Positions 16,452-25,988 of a DNA stretch of 56,290 nucleotides are shown piece after piece (the first letter of the stretch is position 1; every line of letters starts with the position of its first letter). The stretch spans positions 1-56,290 of the forward strand of contig JAGAMK010000006.1 in NCBI GenBank assembly GCA_017624735.1, given 5' to 3'. The DNA is from Clostridia bacterium (GTDB taxonomy: Bacteria > Bacillota > Clostridia > Oscillospirales > Acutalibacteraceae). A model generated the notes under the pieces. That model saw only the letters and a program-made list of their open reading frames with translations. It was not told the origin of the DNA and did not search any database. The translations under genes and the position numbers were made by a program.

Positions 16452-16994
16452 ATGTCACGTATAGGCAGAAACCCAGTTGCTATTCCAGCAGGGGTAGAAG
16501 TTAAAGTAGATGGCAGCACTGTTACCGTTAAAGGTCCTAAGGGTACTCTTACTAAAACAGTGCACAGCAACATGAAGGTTGAATTCGACGGCGCAGTTGT
16601 TAAAGTAACTCGTCCAGACGATTCAAACCTCAACAAATCACTCCACGGTCTTACACGTACACTCATCGCTAACATGGTTGAAGGCGTTGAGAAGGGTTAC
16701 AAAAAGGAACTCGAAGTTAATGGCGTTGGTTACCGTGTATCAGTTCAGGGTAAGGACCTTGTTCTTAACATTGGTTTCTCACATCAGGTAATTATGCCTG
16801 CTCCAGAAGGAATCACAGTTGAGACTCCTACACCTAACAAGATTGTTATCTCAGGTCCTGACAAGCAGACAGTTGGTCAGTTCGCAGCAGAAGTTCGCGA
16901 AAAGAGACCACCAGAGCCATATAAGGGCAAGGGTATCAAGTATGCTGACGAGCATATCCGTCGTAAAGAAGGTAAAGCCGGTAAGGGCAAATAA
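16452..16994 (+). CDS. rplF: 50S ribosomal protein L6
   Basis: A 180-residue L6 with the two tandem domains. It begins MSRIGRNPVAIPAGVEVKVD and has the C-terminal signature RPPEPYKGKGIKYADEHIRR. It lies near the factor-binding site and sarcin-ricin loop. AAGGAGG precedes the ATG. Confidence 0.98.
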   Translation: MSRIGRNPVAIPAGVEVKVDGSTVTVKGPKGTLTKTVHSNMKVEFDGAVVKVTRPDDSNLNKSLHGLTRTLIANMVEGVEKGYKKELEVNGVGYRVSVQGKDLVLNIGFSHQVIMPAPEGITVETPTPNKIVISGPDKQTVGQFAAEVREKRPPEPYKGKGIKYADEHIRRKEGKAGKGK

Positions 16995-17012
16995 TAGGAG
17001 GAGAGTAAAGCT

Positions 17013-17372
17013 ATGGTTAACAGACCAGATACAAACGCGGCAAGACTCAAGAGACATAAGAGAGTCCGCGCTAAGATTTCAGGCACAGCTGAGTGCCCAC
17101 GCCTTAATGTGTTCCGTTCTCTCCAGCATATCTATGCTCAGTTGATTGACGACGTTGCAGGTGTTACACTTGTAAGCGCTTCATCAACAGAGAAGGACTT
17201 CGCAAATTACGGCGGAAACAAGGATGCTGCTAAAGAAGTTGGCAAAATCCTTGCAGAAAGAGCAAAAGAAAAGAACATCACAGATGTTGTATTTGACAGA
17301 GGCGGTTACGTTTACACAGGTAGAGTAGCAGCTCTCGCAGAAGGTGCCCGTGAGGGCGGCCTCAACTTCTAA
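17013..17372 (+). CDS. rplR: 50S ribosomal protein L18
   Basis: A 119-residue L18, 5S rRNA binder. Features are [20 protein letters not shown]-type N-terminal core, [20 protein letters not shown] and the C-terminal [29 protein letters not shown] precedes the ATG. Confidence 0.98.
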   Translation: MVNRPDTNAARLKRHKRVRAKISGTAECPRLNVFRSLQHIYAQLIDDVAGVTLVSASSTEKDFANYGGNKDAAKEVGKILAERAKEKNITDVVFDRGGYVYTGRVAALAEGAREGGLNF

Positions 17373-17390
17373 GGAAAGGAGAAAATTAAA

Positions 17391-17891
17391 ATGGCTATTA
17401 TTGACGCATCAACACTTGAACTTCAAGAAAGAGTAGTTGCTATCAACCGTGTTTCAAAGACAGTTAAGGGCGGCCGTATTATGAAATTCTCCGCTTTGGT
17501 TGTTGTAGGTGATGGTAACGGCATCGTAGGCTTCGGTCTTGGTAAATCAGGCGAAGTTCCAGATGCAATCCGTAAGGGTATTGAAGCTGCTAAGAAGAAC
17601 CTTATCAAGGTTGCTCTTAAAGGCACAACAATCCCACACGAAATTATTGGTAAATTTGGCGCAGGCGTAGTTCTTATGAAGCCTGCTGCACCTGGTACAG
17701 GTGTTATCGCTGGCGGACCTGTTCGTGCTGTTGTTGAAACAGTTGGTATTAAGGACATTCGTTCAAAGGCACTTCGTTCAAATAACCCATGCAATGTAGT
17801 ACGTGCTACTATTGACGGACTTTCAAAGCTTCGCACAGCTGAGGAAGTTGCTGCTATCCGCGGCAAATCAGTTAAAGAGATTGTTGAATAA
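17391..17891 (+). CDS. rpsE: 30S ribosomal protein S5
   Basis: A 166-residue S5. The double-stranded RNA-binding N-terminal domain contains [20 protein letters not shown] and [20 protein letters not shown], while the C-terminal domain has the [15 protein letters not shown] stretch. It acts in decoding accuracy and at the mRNA entry. AAGGAAAGGAG precedes the ATG. Confidence 0.98.
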   Translation: MAIIDASTLELQERVVAINRVSKTVKGGRIMKFSALVVVGDGNGIVGFGLGKSGEVPDAIRKGIEAAKKNLIKVALKGTTIPHEIIGKFGAGVVLMKPAAPGTGVIAGGPVRAVVETVGIKDIRSKALRSNNPCNVVRATIDGLSKLRTAEEVAAIRGKSVKEIVE

Positions 17892-17906
17892 GGAAGGGTG
17901 GACAAA

Positions 17907-18086
17907 ATGGATAAAATTCAGGTTAAACTCGTAAAGAGTCTTATCGGAAGCAAAAAAGACCAAATTGCCACCGCTTATGCACTTGGTCTCCGCAAAATTG
18001 GCGATGTATCAGAACAACCTGATAACGCTCAAACACAAGGTAAGATTAAGAAAATCTCTCATCTTTTAGAGGTTACAAAGGCTTAA
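17907..18086 (+). CDS. rpmD: 50S ribosomal protein L30
   Basis: A 59-residue L30 starting [23 protein letters not shown] 17907 is preferred over the GTG at 17898 because GGAAGGG is then correctly spaced and the family starts here. L30 is absent from some lineages but typical of Clostridia. Confidence 0.97.
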   Translation: MDKIQVKLVKSLIGSKKDQIATAYALGLRKIGDVSEQPDNAQTQGKIKKISHLLEVTKA

Positions 18087-18099
18087 GGAGGTGCACAAT

Positions 18100-18540
18100 A
18101 TGAAATTGCACGAACTTTCACCATCTGCTGGTTCAAAGAAAGACGTAAAGCGTATCGGTCGTGGTGCTGCTTCTGGTCAAGGTAAAACAGCAGGTAAAGG
18201 TCACAAGGGTCAAAAAGCCCGTGCAGGTAGAGGTATGCAGGTTGGCTTCGAAGGTGGCCAGATGCCTTTACAGAGAAGAATTCCAAAGCGTGGATTTAAC
18301 AACATCTTCGCAAAGGAAATCGCAGCTGTTAATGTTTCAGCTCTCAACGTATTTGAGGATGGCACAACAGTTACAATCGAGGCACTCGTTGAAGCAGGCC
18401 TTGTAAAGAAAGCTCTTGACGGAGTTAAAGTATTAGGAAATGGTGAACTCAGCAAAAAGCTTACTGTTCAGGTTAACGCTTATTCAGAATCTGCTAAGCA
18501 GAAAATCGAAGCAGCAGGCGGAAAGGCTGAGGTGATTTAA
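18100..18540 (+). CDS. rplO: 50S ribosomal protein L15
   Basis: A 146-residue L15 starting [20 protein letters not shown]. The basic N-terminal arm [20 protein letters not shown] is typical. ATG 18100 has AGGAGGTG upstream; the in-frame GTG at 18091 lies within that ribosome site. The end of the gene carries GAGGTGAT, which serves secY. Confidence 0.98.
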   Translation: MKLHELSPSAGSKKDVKRIGRGAASGQGKTAGKGHKGQKARAGRGMQVGFEGGQMPLQRRIPKRGFNNIFAKEIAAVNVSALNVFEDGTTVTIEALVEAGLVKKALDGVKVLGNGELSKKLTVQVNAYSESAKQKIEAAGGKAEVI

Positions 18541-18542
18541 CC

Positions 18543-19880
18543 GTGTTCCGTACTTTTATTAATGCGTGGAAGATTGTTGATTTAAGAAAGAAACTTCTTT
18601 TCACAGCACTCATACTTTTAATTTACAGAATCGGTTCAGCAATGCCTGTTCCATTCGTTGATATCGTAACGGATGAACATGGTATTTTCGGAGAGGCTGC
18701 TGCAGGTACTTTTGTTACTTACCTTTCAATGATGACAGGTAATGCATTTAACTATGGTACATTGTTTGCACTTTCAATCACACCATATATTAACGCATCA
18801 ATCATTATCCAGCTTCTTGCTGTTGCAATCCCTTATCTTCAGAATCTTTCTAAAGAGGGCGAAGAAGGCAGAAAGAAGATGAATAAGATTACACGTTATT
18901 CTGCTCTTGGCCTTGGCCTTGCACAGAGTATTGCATACTACTTCTTCATCAAATCACAAGGTTTCTTGATGACAGATACAAGTGGTAAAGAATTCACAGG
19001 TTTCTGGGCAGTGTTCCAGGCAGTAGTTGTTATTCTTTGCTACACGGTTGGTACAGCTATCGTAATGTGGCTTGGCGAATTAATCAATGAAAAGGGTATC
19101 GGTAACGGTATTTCAATGATTCTTTTCGCAGGTATCGTAGCTCGTATGCCAACAACAATTGCTGGTCTCTTCCAGTACCTTGACATGGGTGGTAGCAAGG
19201 GTCAGTACTATGTGCTTGTTCCAATCGCAGCAATTGCACTTATTGGTATGATTTTCTTCATTGTTTGGATGGACAATGCAGAAAGAAAAATTCCGATTCA
19301 GTACGCAAAACGTGTTGTAGGTCGTAAGATGTACGGTGGACAGAGCACACATATGCCAATCAAGGTAAATATGTGCGGTGTTCTTCCTGTTATCTTTGCA
19401 GGTTCAATCCTTTCACTTCTTCCTACAATCGCTATGTTTACAGGTACTACAGAAGGTACATTCTGGCACAAGCTTACAATGGTATGGCTTGGTCAGACAC
19501 ATCCCGTATATGGTACACTTTATTTCTTAATGATTATCTTCTTTGCATATTTCTATGCTACAATTCAGTACAACCCAGTAGAAATGGCAGAGAATCTTCG
19601 TAAGAACAGTGGTTCAATCCCAGGTATTCGTCCTGGTAAACCAACCTCAACTTATATTCAGAACATTCTTAATAGATTGACACTCATCGGCGCTCTTCTT
19701 CTTAGCGTTGTTGCTATGTTCCCAATTCTCTATTCACAGCTTGCAGGCCTTTTAGGTGCACAGATGAACCTTGCAATTGGTGGTACATCAATCATTATTA
19801 TGGTTGGTGTTGCTCTTGAAACACAGAAACAGCTTGAAAGCCAGATGATGATGCGTCACTATAAAGGCTTCCTTGATTAA
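18543..19880 (+). CDS. secY: Protein translocase channel subunit SecY
   Basis: A 445-residue, ten-helix membrane protein forming the SecYEG channel. It starts at GTG with GAGGTGAT inside rplO, 2 nt after the rplO stop, so the two are coupled. Hallmarks are LGLGLAQSIAYYFFIKSQ, the plug region near INASIIIQLLAVAIPYL, and the cytoplasmic loop NPVEMAENLRKNSGSIPGIR. The C-terminal Arg/His-rich tail is usual. Confidence 0.98.
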   Translation: MFRTFINAWKIVDLRKKLLFTALILLIYRIGSAMPVPFVDIVTDEHGIFGEAAAGTFVTYLSMMTGNAFNYGTLFALSITPYINASIIIQLLAVAIPYLQNLSKEGEEGRKKMNKITRYSALGLGLAQSIAYYFFIKSQGFLMTDTSGKEFTGFWAVFQAVVVILCYTVGTAIVMWLGELINEKGIGNGISMILFAGIVARMPTTIAGLFQYLDMGGSKGQYYVLVPIAAIALIGMIFFIVWMDNAERKIPIQYAKRVVGRKMYGGQSTHMPIKVNMCGVLPVIFAGSILSLLPTIAMFTGTTEGTFWHKLTMVWLGQTHPVYGTLYFLMIIFFAYFYATIQYNPVEMAENLRKNSGSIPGIRPGKPTSTYIQNILNRLTLIGALLLSVVAMFPILYSQLAGLLGAQMNLAIGGTSIIIMVGVALETQKQLESQMMMRHYKGFLD

Positions 19881-19896
19881 TTTGGAGGTAAATGGT

Positions 19897-20529
19897 ATGA
19901 ACTTAATCCTTCTCGGCGCACCGGGCGCAGGAAAAGGTACACAGGCAGAAAAGATTTGTGAAAAATACAATATCCCTGCTGTGTCAACAGGTAATATCAT
20001 CAGAGAAGCTCTTAAAAACGGTACAGATATGGGACTTAAAGCTAAGTCCTATATCGATGCCGGAAAGTTAGTTCCTGATGATGTTGTTATAGGTATTATC
20101 AAGGAAAGACTTGCAGAAAGTGACTGTGCAAACGGTTTCATTCTTGACGGTTTTCCAAGAACAATACCACAGGCAGAGGCTCTTGATAGCATGGGCATCG
20201 TAATCGACAAGGTTGTTGATATCGAAGTTCCAGATGAAAAGATTGCTGCAAGACTTTCAGGCAGACGTGTTTGCTTAAAGTGTGGTGCAACTTATCACCT
20301 TGAATACAAAAAGCCAGCTAAAGAAGGCATCTGTGACGCTTGTGGCGACGAACTTGTTCAGCGTAAGGATGACAGTCCTGAAACAGTTCTTGACAGACTT
20401 AACGTTTATCACGAACAGACAGAGCCACTTAAGGACTACTATTCAAAGACAGGTAAGCTTGTAATAGTAGAAGGACAGGAAGAAGTTAAAGATACAACTG
20501 CTCTTGTCTTTAAAGCATTGGAGGATTAA
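19897..20529 (+). CDS. adk: Adenylate kinase, zinc-lid type
   Basis: A 210-residue enzyme interconverting AMP, ADP and ATP. The P-loop GAPGAGKGT is at residues 7-15, and the AMP-binding region has DGFPRTIPQA. The LID carries CLKCGATYH and CDACGDELV, four cysteines that bind zinc as in Gram-positive enzymes. ATG 19897 follows TTTGGAGG; longer in-frame starts lack a spaced ribosome site. It ends with GGAG that serves map. Confidence 0.98.
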   Translation: MNLILLGAPGAGKGTQAEKICEKYNIPAVSTGNIIREALKNGTDMGLKAKSYIDAGKLVPDDVVIGIIKERLAESDCANGFILDGFPRTIPQAEALDSMGIVIDKVVDIEVPDEKIAARLSGRRVCLKCGATYHLEYKKPAKEGICDACGDELVQRKDDSPETVLDRLNVYHEQTEPLKDYYSKTGKLVIVEGQEEVKDTTALVFKALED

Positions 20530-20530
20530 C

Positions 20531-21280
20531 ATGATAGTGCTTAGAACTGCAAAAGAAATTGAGATGATGCGTAAGGCTTGTCAGATTTCCGCAGAAGCAT
20601 TACAGGTAGCAGGTGAGGCGGTTAAACCGGGTATAACAACCTATGAGATTGACCGTATTGCTTATAACTACATCAAAAAGCAAGGTGCTGAACCAAACTT
20701 TTTGAATTATAACGGTTTTCCTGCTACCGCATGTATTTCCATAAATGACGAGGTCATCCATGGCATTCCTTCAAAAAAACGAGTGCTTATGGAAGGCGAT
20801 ATTGTCAGTATCGATTTAGGGGCTAAGGTAAACGGCTATAACGGCGACAATGCTGCTACTTTCGCTTGCGGAAAAATTTCCGATGAAGCGAAGCGGCTGT
20901 GCGACACAACGAGAGAAAGCCTTTATAAAGGCATTGAACAGGCTGTCGCAGGCAACAGAATCGGTGATATAGCGTTTGCAATTCAGTCCTACTGTGAAGA
21001 AAGAGGTTACTCAGTTGTCCGTGAATACACTGGACATGGCGTAGGAACACATCTTCACGAAGACCCGTCAGTTCCTAACTACGGAACAGCGGGAAGAGGT
21101 CAAAGACTTCTCCCCGGAATGACAATTGCTATCGAACCAATGATAAACTTAGGTTCAAAAGCAATTAAATGTTTGCCTGACGGTTGGACCGTCAAAACGC
21201 TTGACGGCAAACTGTCCGCTCACTTTGAACACACAATAGCAATTACAAAGGGCGAACCAATAATTCTTACAAAACTTTAA
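20531..21280 (+). CDS. map: Type I methionine aminopeptidase
   Basis: A 249-residue metalloenzyme that removes the initiator methionine. Metal ligands are recognisable in IDLGAKVNGYNGDNAATF (two Asp), GHGVGTHLHEDPSVP (His), IEPMI (Glu) and FEHTIAI (Glu). The start at 20531, one base after the adk stop codon, is chosen for its GGAGG and family N terminus. The adk-map-KOW-infA order is the Gram-positive standard. Confidence 0.98.
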   Translation: MIVLRTAKEIEMMRKACQISAEALQVAGEAVKPGITTYEIDRIAYNYIKKQGAEPNFLNYNGFPATACISINDEVIHGIPSKKRVLMEGDIVSIDLGAKVNGYNGDNAATFACGKISDEAKRLCDTTRESLYKGIEQAVAGNRIGDIAFAIQSYCEERGYSVVREYTGHGVGTHLHEDPSVPNYGTAGRGQRLLPGMTIAIEPMINLGSKAIKCLPDGWTVKTLDGKLSAHFEHTIAITKGEPIILTKL

Positions 21281-21291
21281 TGAGGTGACTT

Positions 21292-21528
21292 ATGGAGTTC
21301 TGTAAAGGTGAGTTAGTCGTTTGTACGGCTGGCCGAGAAAAAGAAAGGCTTATGTGTGTGTTAGCATTTGATGAAAAATATGTTTATCTTTGTGACGGTA
21401 AGGAAAGAAAGCTTGCAAGTCCCAAGCGAAAAAATCCAAAACACGTTAAAAAAACAGGTGAACAAATTTCTGATATTATGTGCTCAACGGACAGGGCATT
21501 GAGAAAAGCATTATCGAAAGAGGTTTAA
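21292..21528 (+). CDS. KOW-domain RNA-binding-like protein between map and infA
   Basis: A 78-residue basic protein. [20 protein letters not shown] resembles the KOW/L14e-type fold, followed by a Lys/Arg-rich patch ([16 protein letters not shown]) that would bind RNA. A KOW protein at this exact place occurs in other Firmicutes (I recall B. subtilis YbzG). GAGGTGAC precedes the ATG and the next gene follows after 4 nt. Probably ribosome-associated; the function is unproven. Confidence 0.8.
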   Translation: MEFCKGELVVCTAGREKERLMCVLAFDEKYVYLCDGKERKLASPKRKNPKHVKKTGEQISDIMCSTDRALRKALSKEV

Positions 21529-21532
21529 ACTT

Positions 21533-21751
21533 ATGGCAAAACAAGACATGATTGAAGTTGAAGGTACAGTCGTTGAAGCTCTTCCTAATACATTCTTTAT
21601 TGTAGAGCTTGAAAACGGACACAAAGTACATGCTCGAATTTCGGGTAAACTTCGTATGAACTACATCAGAATTCTTCCAGGAGATAAGGTTACAGTTGAA
21701 CTTTCACCTTACGACCTTAACAATGGCAGAATTACATGGCGTTCAAAGTAA
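21533..21751 (+). CDS. infA: Translation initiation factor IF-1
   Basis: A 72-residue S1/OB-fold protein. It has [40 protein letters not shown] and [20 protein letters not shown], matching the family throughout. It occupies the 30S A site during initiation. Confidence 0.98.
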   Translation: MAKQDMIEVEGTVVEALPNTFFIVELENGHKVHARISGKLRMNYIRILPGDKVTVELSPYDLNNGRITWRSK

Positions 21752-21788
21752 GAAAATATTGACAGCATTTTATGAGGAGGTAAATTAA

Positions 21789-21902
21789 ATGAAAGTTAGA
21801 CCTTCTGTCAAGAAAATTTGCGAAAAGTGCAAAGTAATTAAGCGCAAGGGCAAAATCATGGTTATCTGTGAAAACCCTAAGCACAAGCAGCGTCAGGGCT
21901 AA
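21789..21902 (+). CDS. rpmJ: 50S ribosomal protein L36, zinc type
   Basis: A 37-residue protein, [20 protein letters not shown] then [17 protein letters not shown]. The zinc ligands C11, C14, C27 and H32 are all present. TGAGGAGG precedes the ATG by 7 nt. Normal length for the zinc-binding form. Confidence 0.97.
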   Translation: MKVRPSVKKICEKCKVIKRKGKIMVICENPKHKQRQG

Positions 21903-21914
21903 GATAAATCGCAA

Positions 21915-22030
21915 TGAGCTGCAACTGCAGAGCAGCTTGAATTTGTCTTAGAGCTTTCGCTCAATCGTTTCTAAAGTACTAAGGAACGATGAATTGTAAA
22001 AAACCATAAAAGGCTTATAAAAAGCCACAT
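21915..22030 (+). promoter_or_regulatory. Structured spacer between rpmJ and rpsM, candidate translational control element
   Basis: In 153 nt there are four stem-loops: GAGCTGC/GCAGCTT (21915-21937), GAGC-TTTC-GCTC (21952-21963), ATCGTTTCT/AGGAACGAT (21963-21990) and GGCTT-ATAAA-AAGCC (22011-22026). The last ends about 30 nt before the rpsM ATG. In other bacteria S4 represses this operon at rpsM, and here rpsD lies in the same operon. Confidence 0.5.
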
Positions 22031-22055
22031 TTTGAAAATGGAGGTGCAACTGTAA

Positions 22056-22424
22056 ATGGCTCGTATTTCAGGTGTTGACTTACCAAGAGAAAAGAGAATC
22101 GAAATCGGTCTCACATACATCTATGGTATAGGCAGAAAAACAGCCAGCGACATTGTTGCTGCAACAGGTATCAATCCAGACACTCGTGTTAAGGATTTAA
22201 CCGAAGAAGACGTTTCAAAACTTCGTGAGTACATCGAAAAGAATGTAACAGTTGAAGGTGACCTCAGAAGAGAAACAGCATTTGATATTAAAAGACTTGT
22301 TGAAATTGGTTGCTACAGAGGCGTTCGTCACCGCAAGAATCTCCCAGTAAGAGGTCAGCGTTCAAAGACAAATGCTCGTACACGTAAGGGACCAAAGAAG
22401 ACAATCGCTAACAAGAAGAAGTAA
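22056..22424 (+). CDS. rpsM: 30S ribosomal protein S13
   Basis: A 122-residue S13. It begins [20 protein letters not shown], has the helix-two-turn-helix region and the basic tail [18 protein letters not shown] that contacts P-site tRNA. TGGAGGTG precedes the ATG. It is the first gene of the alpha part of the superoperon. Confidence 0.98.
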   Translation: MARISGVDLPREKRIEIGLTYIYGIGRKTASDIVAATGINPDTRVKDLTEEDVSKLREYIEKNVTVEGDLRRETAFDIKRLVEIGCYRGVRHRKNLPVRGQRSKTNARTRKGPKKTIANKKK

Positions 22425-22441
22425 GAAGGAGGGACTTTATA

Positions 22442-22846
22442 ATGGCAAAAGCTCAGGTTAAGAAGGGCGCTGCAACACGCAGACGTCGCGAAAAGAAAAA
22501 CATTGAAAAAGGCGCAGTTCATATTCAGTCCACCTTCAATAATACAATCGTTACAATTACTGACACACAGGGTAACGCTGTATCATGGGCAAGCGCTGGT
22601 GAAATGGGCTTCAGAGGCTCAAGAAAATCTACACCATTCGCTGCACAGACAGCTGCTGAAACAGCAGCTAAGGTTGCGATTGACCACGGTATGAAAACCG
22701 TAGAAGTATACGTTAAGGGTCCGGGTTCAGGACGTGAAGCTGCAATCCGTGCATTGCAGACAGTAGGCCTTGAAGTTACAATGATTAAAGACGTAACTCC
22801 AATCCCTCACAACGGCTGCCGCCCACCTAAGAGAAGACGTGTATAA
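22442..22846 (+). CDS. rpsK: 30S ribosomal protein S11
   Basis: A 134-residue S11 with [20 protein letters not shown], the glycine-rich [14 protein letters not shown] and the C-terminal [18 protein letters not shown]. It lies on the 30S platform at the E site. AGAAGGAGG precedes the ATG. Confidence 0.98.
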   Translation: MAKAQVKKGAATRRRREKKNIEKGAVHIQSTFNNTIVTITDTQGNAVSWASAGEMGFRGSRKSTPFAAQTAAETAAKVAIDHGMKTVEVYVKGPGSGREAAIRALQTVGLEVTMIKDVTPIPHNGCRPPKRRRV

Positions 22847-22869
22847 CAGAAATTTGGAGGTAACAGATT

Positions 22870-23496
22870 ATGGCAAGATATACCGGTGCGGTTTGTAAGC
22901 TCTGCCGTCGTGAAGGAAAGAAACTTTTCCTTAAAGGCGACCGTTGCTATACTGGTAAATGTGCTCTTGAGAGACGTTCATACGCTCCTGGTCAGCACGG
23001 CCAGAACCGTAAAAAAGTTTCTGAATACGGCTTGCAGCTTCGTGCAAAACAGACTGCTAAGCGTTACTACGGTATTCAGGAAGGACAGTTCTATAAATAT
23101 TTCTTGATGGCTGAAAAGCGTCAGGGTATTGTCGGTGAAAACCTTTTGAAGATTTGTGAAAGCCGTCTTGATAACGTTGTTTATCTTCTCGGATGGGCTT
23201 CATCTCGTGCAGAAGCAAGACAGCTCACAATCCACGCTCACTTCCGTGTAAACGGTAAGAAGGTTGACGTTCCATCATACCTTCTTAAAGCAGGCGATGT
23301 AGTATCAATTAAGGACAACAGCAAAGATAGCGTTAAGATTAAAGAAGTTCTTGAAGCAAACGCATCTCGTCCAGTTCCTGCATGGCTTGATAAGAATGCA
23401 GAAGAGCTTTCAGCTAAGGTTGTTAAGCTTCCAGAAAGAGAAGAAATCGCTGTTCCAGTTGAAGAGCATCTTATCGTCGAGCTTTATTCTAAATAA
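22870..23496 (+). CDS. rpsD: 30S ribosomal protein S4, zinc-binding form
   Basis: A 208-residue S4. The N terminus has [15 protein letters not shown] and CYTGKC, giving four cysteines (C-x2-C and C-x4-C), the zinc-binding version. The S4 RNA-binding domain follows ([20 protein letters not shown]). It nucleates 30S body assembly and often represses its own operon. Location between rpsK and rpoA is the common bacterial order; in B. subtilis rpsD is elsewhere. Confidence 0.98.
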   Translation: MARYTGAVCKLCRREGKKLFLKGDRCYTGKCALERRSYAPGQHGQNRKKVSEYGLQLRAKQTAKRYYGIQEGQFYKYFLMAEKRQGIVGENLLKICESRLDNVVYLLGWASSRAEARQLTIHAHFRVNGKKVDVPSYLLKAGDVVSIKDNSKDSVKIKEVLEANASRPVPAWLDKNAEELSAKVVKLPEREEIAVPVEEHLIVELYSK

Positions 23497-23561
23497 TAGG
23501 CTTGAAACAATAATAACAATAGCGGAAATAATTTTTCTGTACTCAGTTAGGAGGGTTTTGA

Positions 23562-24512
23562 ATGATAGGAATTGAGAAGCCCAGCATTGAAGCACTTGAT
23601 TTAACAGCAGACGGAACTTATGGCAAATTTGTAGTTGAACCTCTTGAAAGAGGCTACGGTACAACACTTGGCAACAGCCTTCGTCGTGTACTTTTGTCAT
23701 CACTTCCAGGATATGCAATTACTTCGGTAAAAATTGACGGTGTTCTTCATGAATTCTCAACCATTGACGGTGTGAAAGAAGATGTAACAGAAATCGTTTT
23801 GAATTTGAAGGGTGTTATCCTTAAAATTCACGGCGACGGACCAGAGACAATGTATATCGACGCAAGTGGCAAGTGCGAGGTTACTGCAGGTGACATCAAG
23901 GCTGATGCTAATGTTGAAATCCTTAATCCTGACCATGTAATCGCAAACCTTGAAGAAGGTGGGGTTCTTAAAATGGAACTTACATGCGATAAGGGCAGAG
24001 GTTATGTTTCAGCAGAAAGAAACAAGCAGCTTATGCAGCCTGTTATCGGCGTAATCGCAATAGATTCAATTTATACACCCGTATTAAAAGTAAATTATAC
24101 GGTTGAAAATACTCGTGTTGGTCAGATTACTGACTACGACAAGCTTTCACTTGAAGCTTGGACAGACGGTACAATTTCAGCGCAAGAGGCCGTTTCTCTC
24201 GGCGCAAAAATCCTTACAGACCATCTCGACCTCTTTGTTGACCTTTCAGACGAGGCAAGAGAAACAGAGACAATGATTGTTAAGCCTGACGATACAAAGG
24301 GCAAGATTCTTGAAATGACAATTGAAGAACTTGACCTTTCAGTTCGTTCTTTCAACTGCCTCAAACGTGCAGGCATTAACACAGTTGAAGACTTAACAAA
24401 CAGAACAGAAGAAGATATGATGAGAGTTAGAAACCTTGGTAGAAAATCTCTTGAAGAGGTTATCGCAAAGCTCGAATCATTAAATCTCTCATTAAGTAAG
24501 GAAGACGAATAA
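23562..24512 (+). CDS. rpoA: RNA polymerase alpha subunit
   Basis: A 316-residue alpha subunit. The N-terminal dimerisation domain has [20 protein letters not shown] and the C-terminal DNA- and activator-binding domain has [20 protein letters not shown] and [20 protein letters not shown] precedes the ATG. Length and order are standard. Confidence 0.98.
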   Translation: MIGIEKPSIEALDLTADGTYGKFVVEPLERGYGTTLGNSLRRVLLSSLPGYAITSVKIDGVLHEFSTIDGVKEDVTEIVLNLKGVILKIHGDGPETMYIDASGKCEVTAGDIKADANVEILNPDHVIANLEEGGVLKMELTCDKGRGYVSAERNKQLMQPVIGVIAIDSIYTPVLKVNYTVENTRVGQITDYDKLSLEAWTDGTISAQEAVSLGAKILTDHLDLFVDLSDEARETETMIVKPDDTKGKILEMTIEELDLSVRSFNCLKRAGINTVEDLTNRTEEDMMRVRNLGRKSLEEVIAKLESLNLSLSKEDE

Positions 24513-24529
24513 TAAAGGAGTGATTTTGA

Positions 24530-24877
24530 ATGCCAGGAACAAGAAAACTCGGCAGAACAAGCGATCACCGCAAGGCTATGCTCAGAGGTATGGTAACATA
24601 TCTTATCGAGAACGGTCAGATTGAAACAACAGTTACAAGAGCCAAAGAAGTAAAGGCTATGGCTGAAAAAATGATTACAATCGCTAAATCAAGCGACCTT
24701 CACTCAAAGAGACAGGTTTACTCTTACATCACAAAAGAGTCTGTAGCTAAGAAGTTGATGGAAGAAGTAGCTCCAAAGTACGCAGACAAGAACGGTGGCT
24801 ACACACGCGTAATCAAGACCGGCCCAAGAAGAGGCGATGCTGCTGAAATGTGCATCATCGAACTCATCGCTGACTAA
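24530..24877 (+). CDS. rplQ: 50S ribosomal protein L17
   Basis: A 115-residue L17, starting [20 protein letters not shown], with [20 protein letters not shown] and the C-terminal [15 protein letters not shown]. It is the last gene of the superoperon and is followed by a strong terminator. Confidence 0.98.
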   Translation: MPGTRKLGRTSDHRKAMLRGMVTYLIENGQIETTVTRAKEVKAMAEKMITIAKSSDLHSKRQVYSYITKESVAKKLMEEVAPKYADKNGGYTRVIKTGPRRGDAAEMCIIELIAD

Positions 24878-24907
24878 TGCGGTAAGGCTTTAAAAGACCA
24901 TAAAATT

Positions 24908-24938
24908 AACACCTTGGAGAAATCCAAGGTGTTTTTTT
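24908..24938. terminator. Terminator of the ribosomal superoperon
   Basis: Perfect 10-bp stem AACACCTTGG/CCAAGGTGTT followed by TTTTTTT. It also lies downstream of the convergent phosphodiesterase gene and could act for both. Confidence 0.92.
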
Positions 24939-24949
24939 GTTTTGATTAT

Positions 24950-25411
24950 TTATTTTATTTTTATTCCTATACACAAAAACCCATTGTCAACGATATCAAC
25001 AACACCATATTCATCATCCTTTAATGCACCGGGGCAGAAGAGTTTAATGCCGTCTGCATTGTCCTCTTGTTGTCTGTGGTTGTGACCGTAAAGAGCTAAC
25101 TGACAACCATTTCTTTTTGAAAGAGTAATAAGTCTGCTCAATGAACTTTTAACATATTCATAATGTCCGTGGGTTATGTATATTTTAAGTCCACCCTCGT
25201 TTATGATTTGATTTTTGGGATAATCACAATGGAAATCGTTGTTTCCACGAACTTCGTAAATTCGCTTTCCTTCAAGGAGTGGTTTAGCTCGTTCAAAATC
25301 CAAATGACCATCACCTAAAAATACAACTACCTCAGCAGTTGGTTGAGCTTCTATTGCCTTTTTCATAGAAAAGAAATCACCGTGCGAGTCGGACAAAACA
25401 AGTATTCTCAA
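24950..25411 (-). CDS. YfcE/MJ0936-type metallophosphoesterase
   Basis: A 153-residue calcineurin-like phosphoesterase. Metal-binding motifs are visible in order: SDSHGD near the start, GDGHLD, GNNDFHCD, THGHYEYV and YGHNHRQ. The family hydrolyses phosphodiesters and small phosphorylated compounds. A TTG start at 25411 is chosen: it has AAAGGAG 9 nt upstream and gives the usual N terminus MRILVLSDSHGD, whereas the longer ATG at 25435 contains that ribosome site inside the frame. Confidence 0.88.
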   Translation of the reverse strand: MRILVLSDSHGDFFSMKKAIEAQPTAEVVVFLGDGHLDFERAKPLLEGKRIYEVRGNNDFHCDYPKNQIINEGGLKIYITHGHYEYVKSSLSRLITLSKRNGCQLALYGHNHRQQEDNADGIKLFCPGALKDDEYGVVDIVDNGFLCIGIKIK

Positions 25412-25468
25412 GCATATCACTCCTTTACTGTTCATATTATATTATATAATATAACGGTGGTGGTTTCA

Positions 25469-25681
25469 ATGAATAATAAAAATTTTGATGAAATAATTAA
25501 CTCTGTAAAAGCAAATAACAATAAGCAGGAGACAGAGGAGTTTCTTAAACAGAAATTAAATCCGTCACAGACTAAGAAATTACAAGAGGTTATGAGTGAT
25601 AGGTCGGCGTTGGAACAACTTTTATCAACACCACAAGCAAAGGCTTTGTTAAGAAAATTTATGGAGGATAAAGATGATTGA
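25469..25681 (+). CDS. Small unknown protein, first of a three-gene cluster
   Basis: A 70-residue, highly charged, probably all-helical protein. The C-terminal half (LNPSQTKKLQEVMSDRSALE, then STPQAKALLRKF) resembles small proteins found beside the next two genes in Clostridia, as far as I recall. ATG 25469 is chosen because upstream frame sequence is antisense to the phosphodiesterase. The ribosome site is weak (GGTGGTGG). The stop overlaps the next start by 8 nt. Confidence 0.65.
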   Translation: MNNKNFDEIINSVKANNNKQETEEFLKQKLNPSQTKKLQEVMSDRSALEQLLSTPQAKALLRKFMEDKDD

Positions 25682-25988
25682 TATCGAAAATTTACTGTCG
25701 TCAATAAGTGATGAAGATATGGCGAAAATCAAGGATTTAACAAAAAATCTATCAGGTAGCGAAGAAAAAAAGCCAACTGAAACAGAGAAAAACAATTTCC
25801 CCGTTGATTTGAATACAATGAATAAAATAATGTCAGTTATGGGACAAATGGGCAAGGAAGATTATCGAACAAGGCTTATAAATGACTTAAAACCAATGCT
25901 TAGTGATGAAAGGCAGAAAAAAGCCGATGAAGCTATGAAATTTTTGCAACTGATGGAGATTTTGCCACTACTCAGGGGGATGTTTTAA
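25674..25988 (+). CDS. Small unknown protein, second of a three-gene cluster
   Basis: A 104-residue helical protein. The C-terminal region DYRTRLINDLKPMLSDERQK, then KADEAMKFLQLMEILPLLRG, is a recognisable conserved-type pattern of uncharacterised Clostridia proteins. ATGGAGGATAA supplies a ribosome site within the first gene. It is coupled to both neighbours (8-nt and 1-nt overlaps). No membrane segment or catalytic motif is seen. Confidence 0.7.
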   Translation: MIDIENLLSSISDEDMAKIKDLTKNLSGSEEKKPTETEKNNFPVDLNTMNKIMSVMGQMGKEDYRTRLINDLKPMLSDERQKKADEAMKFLQLMEILPLLRGMF

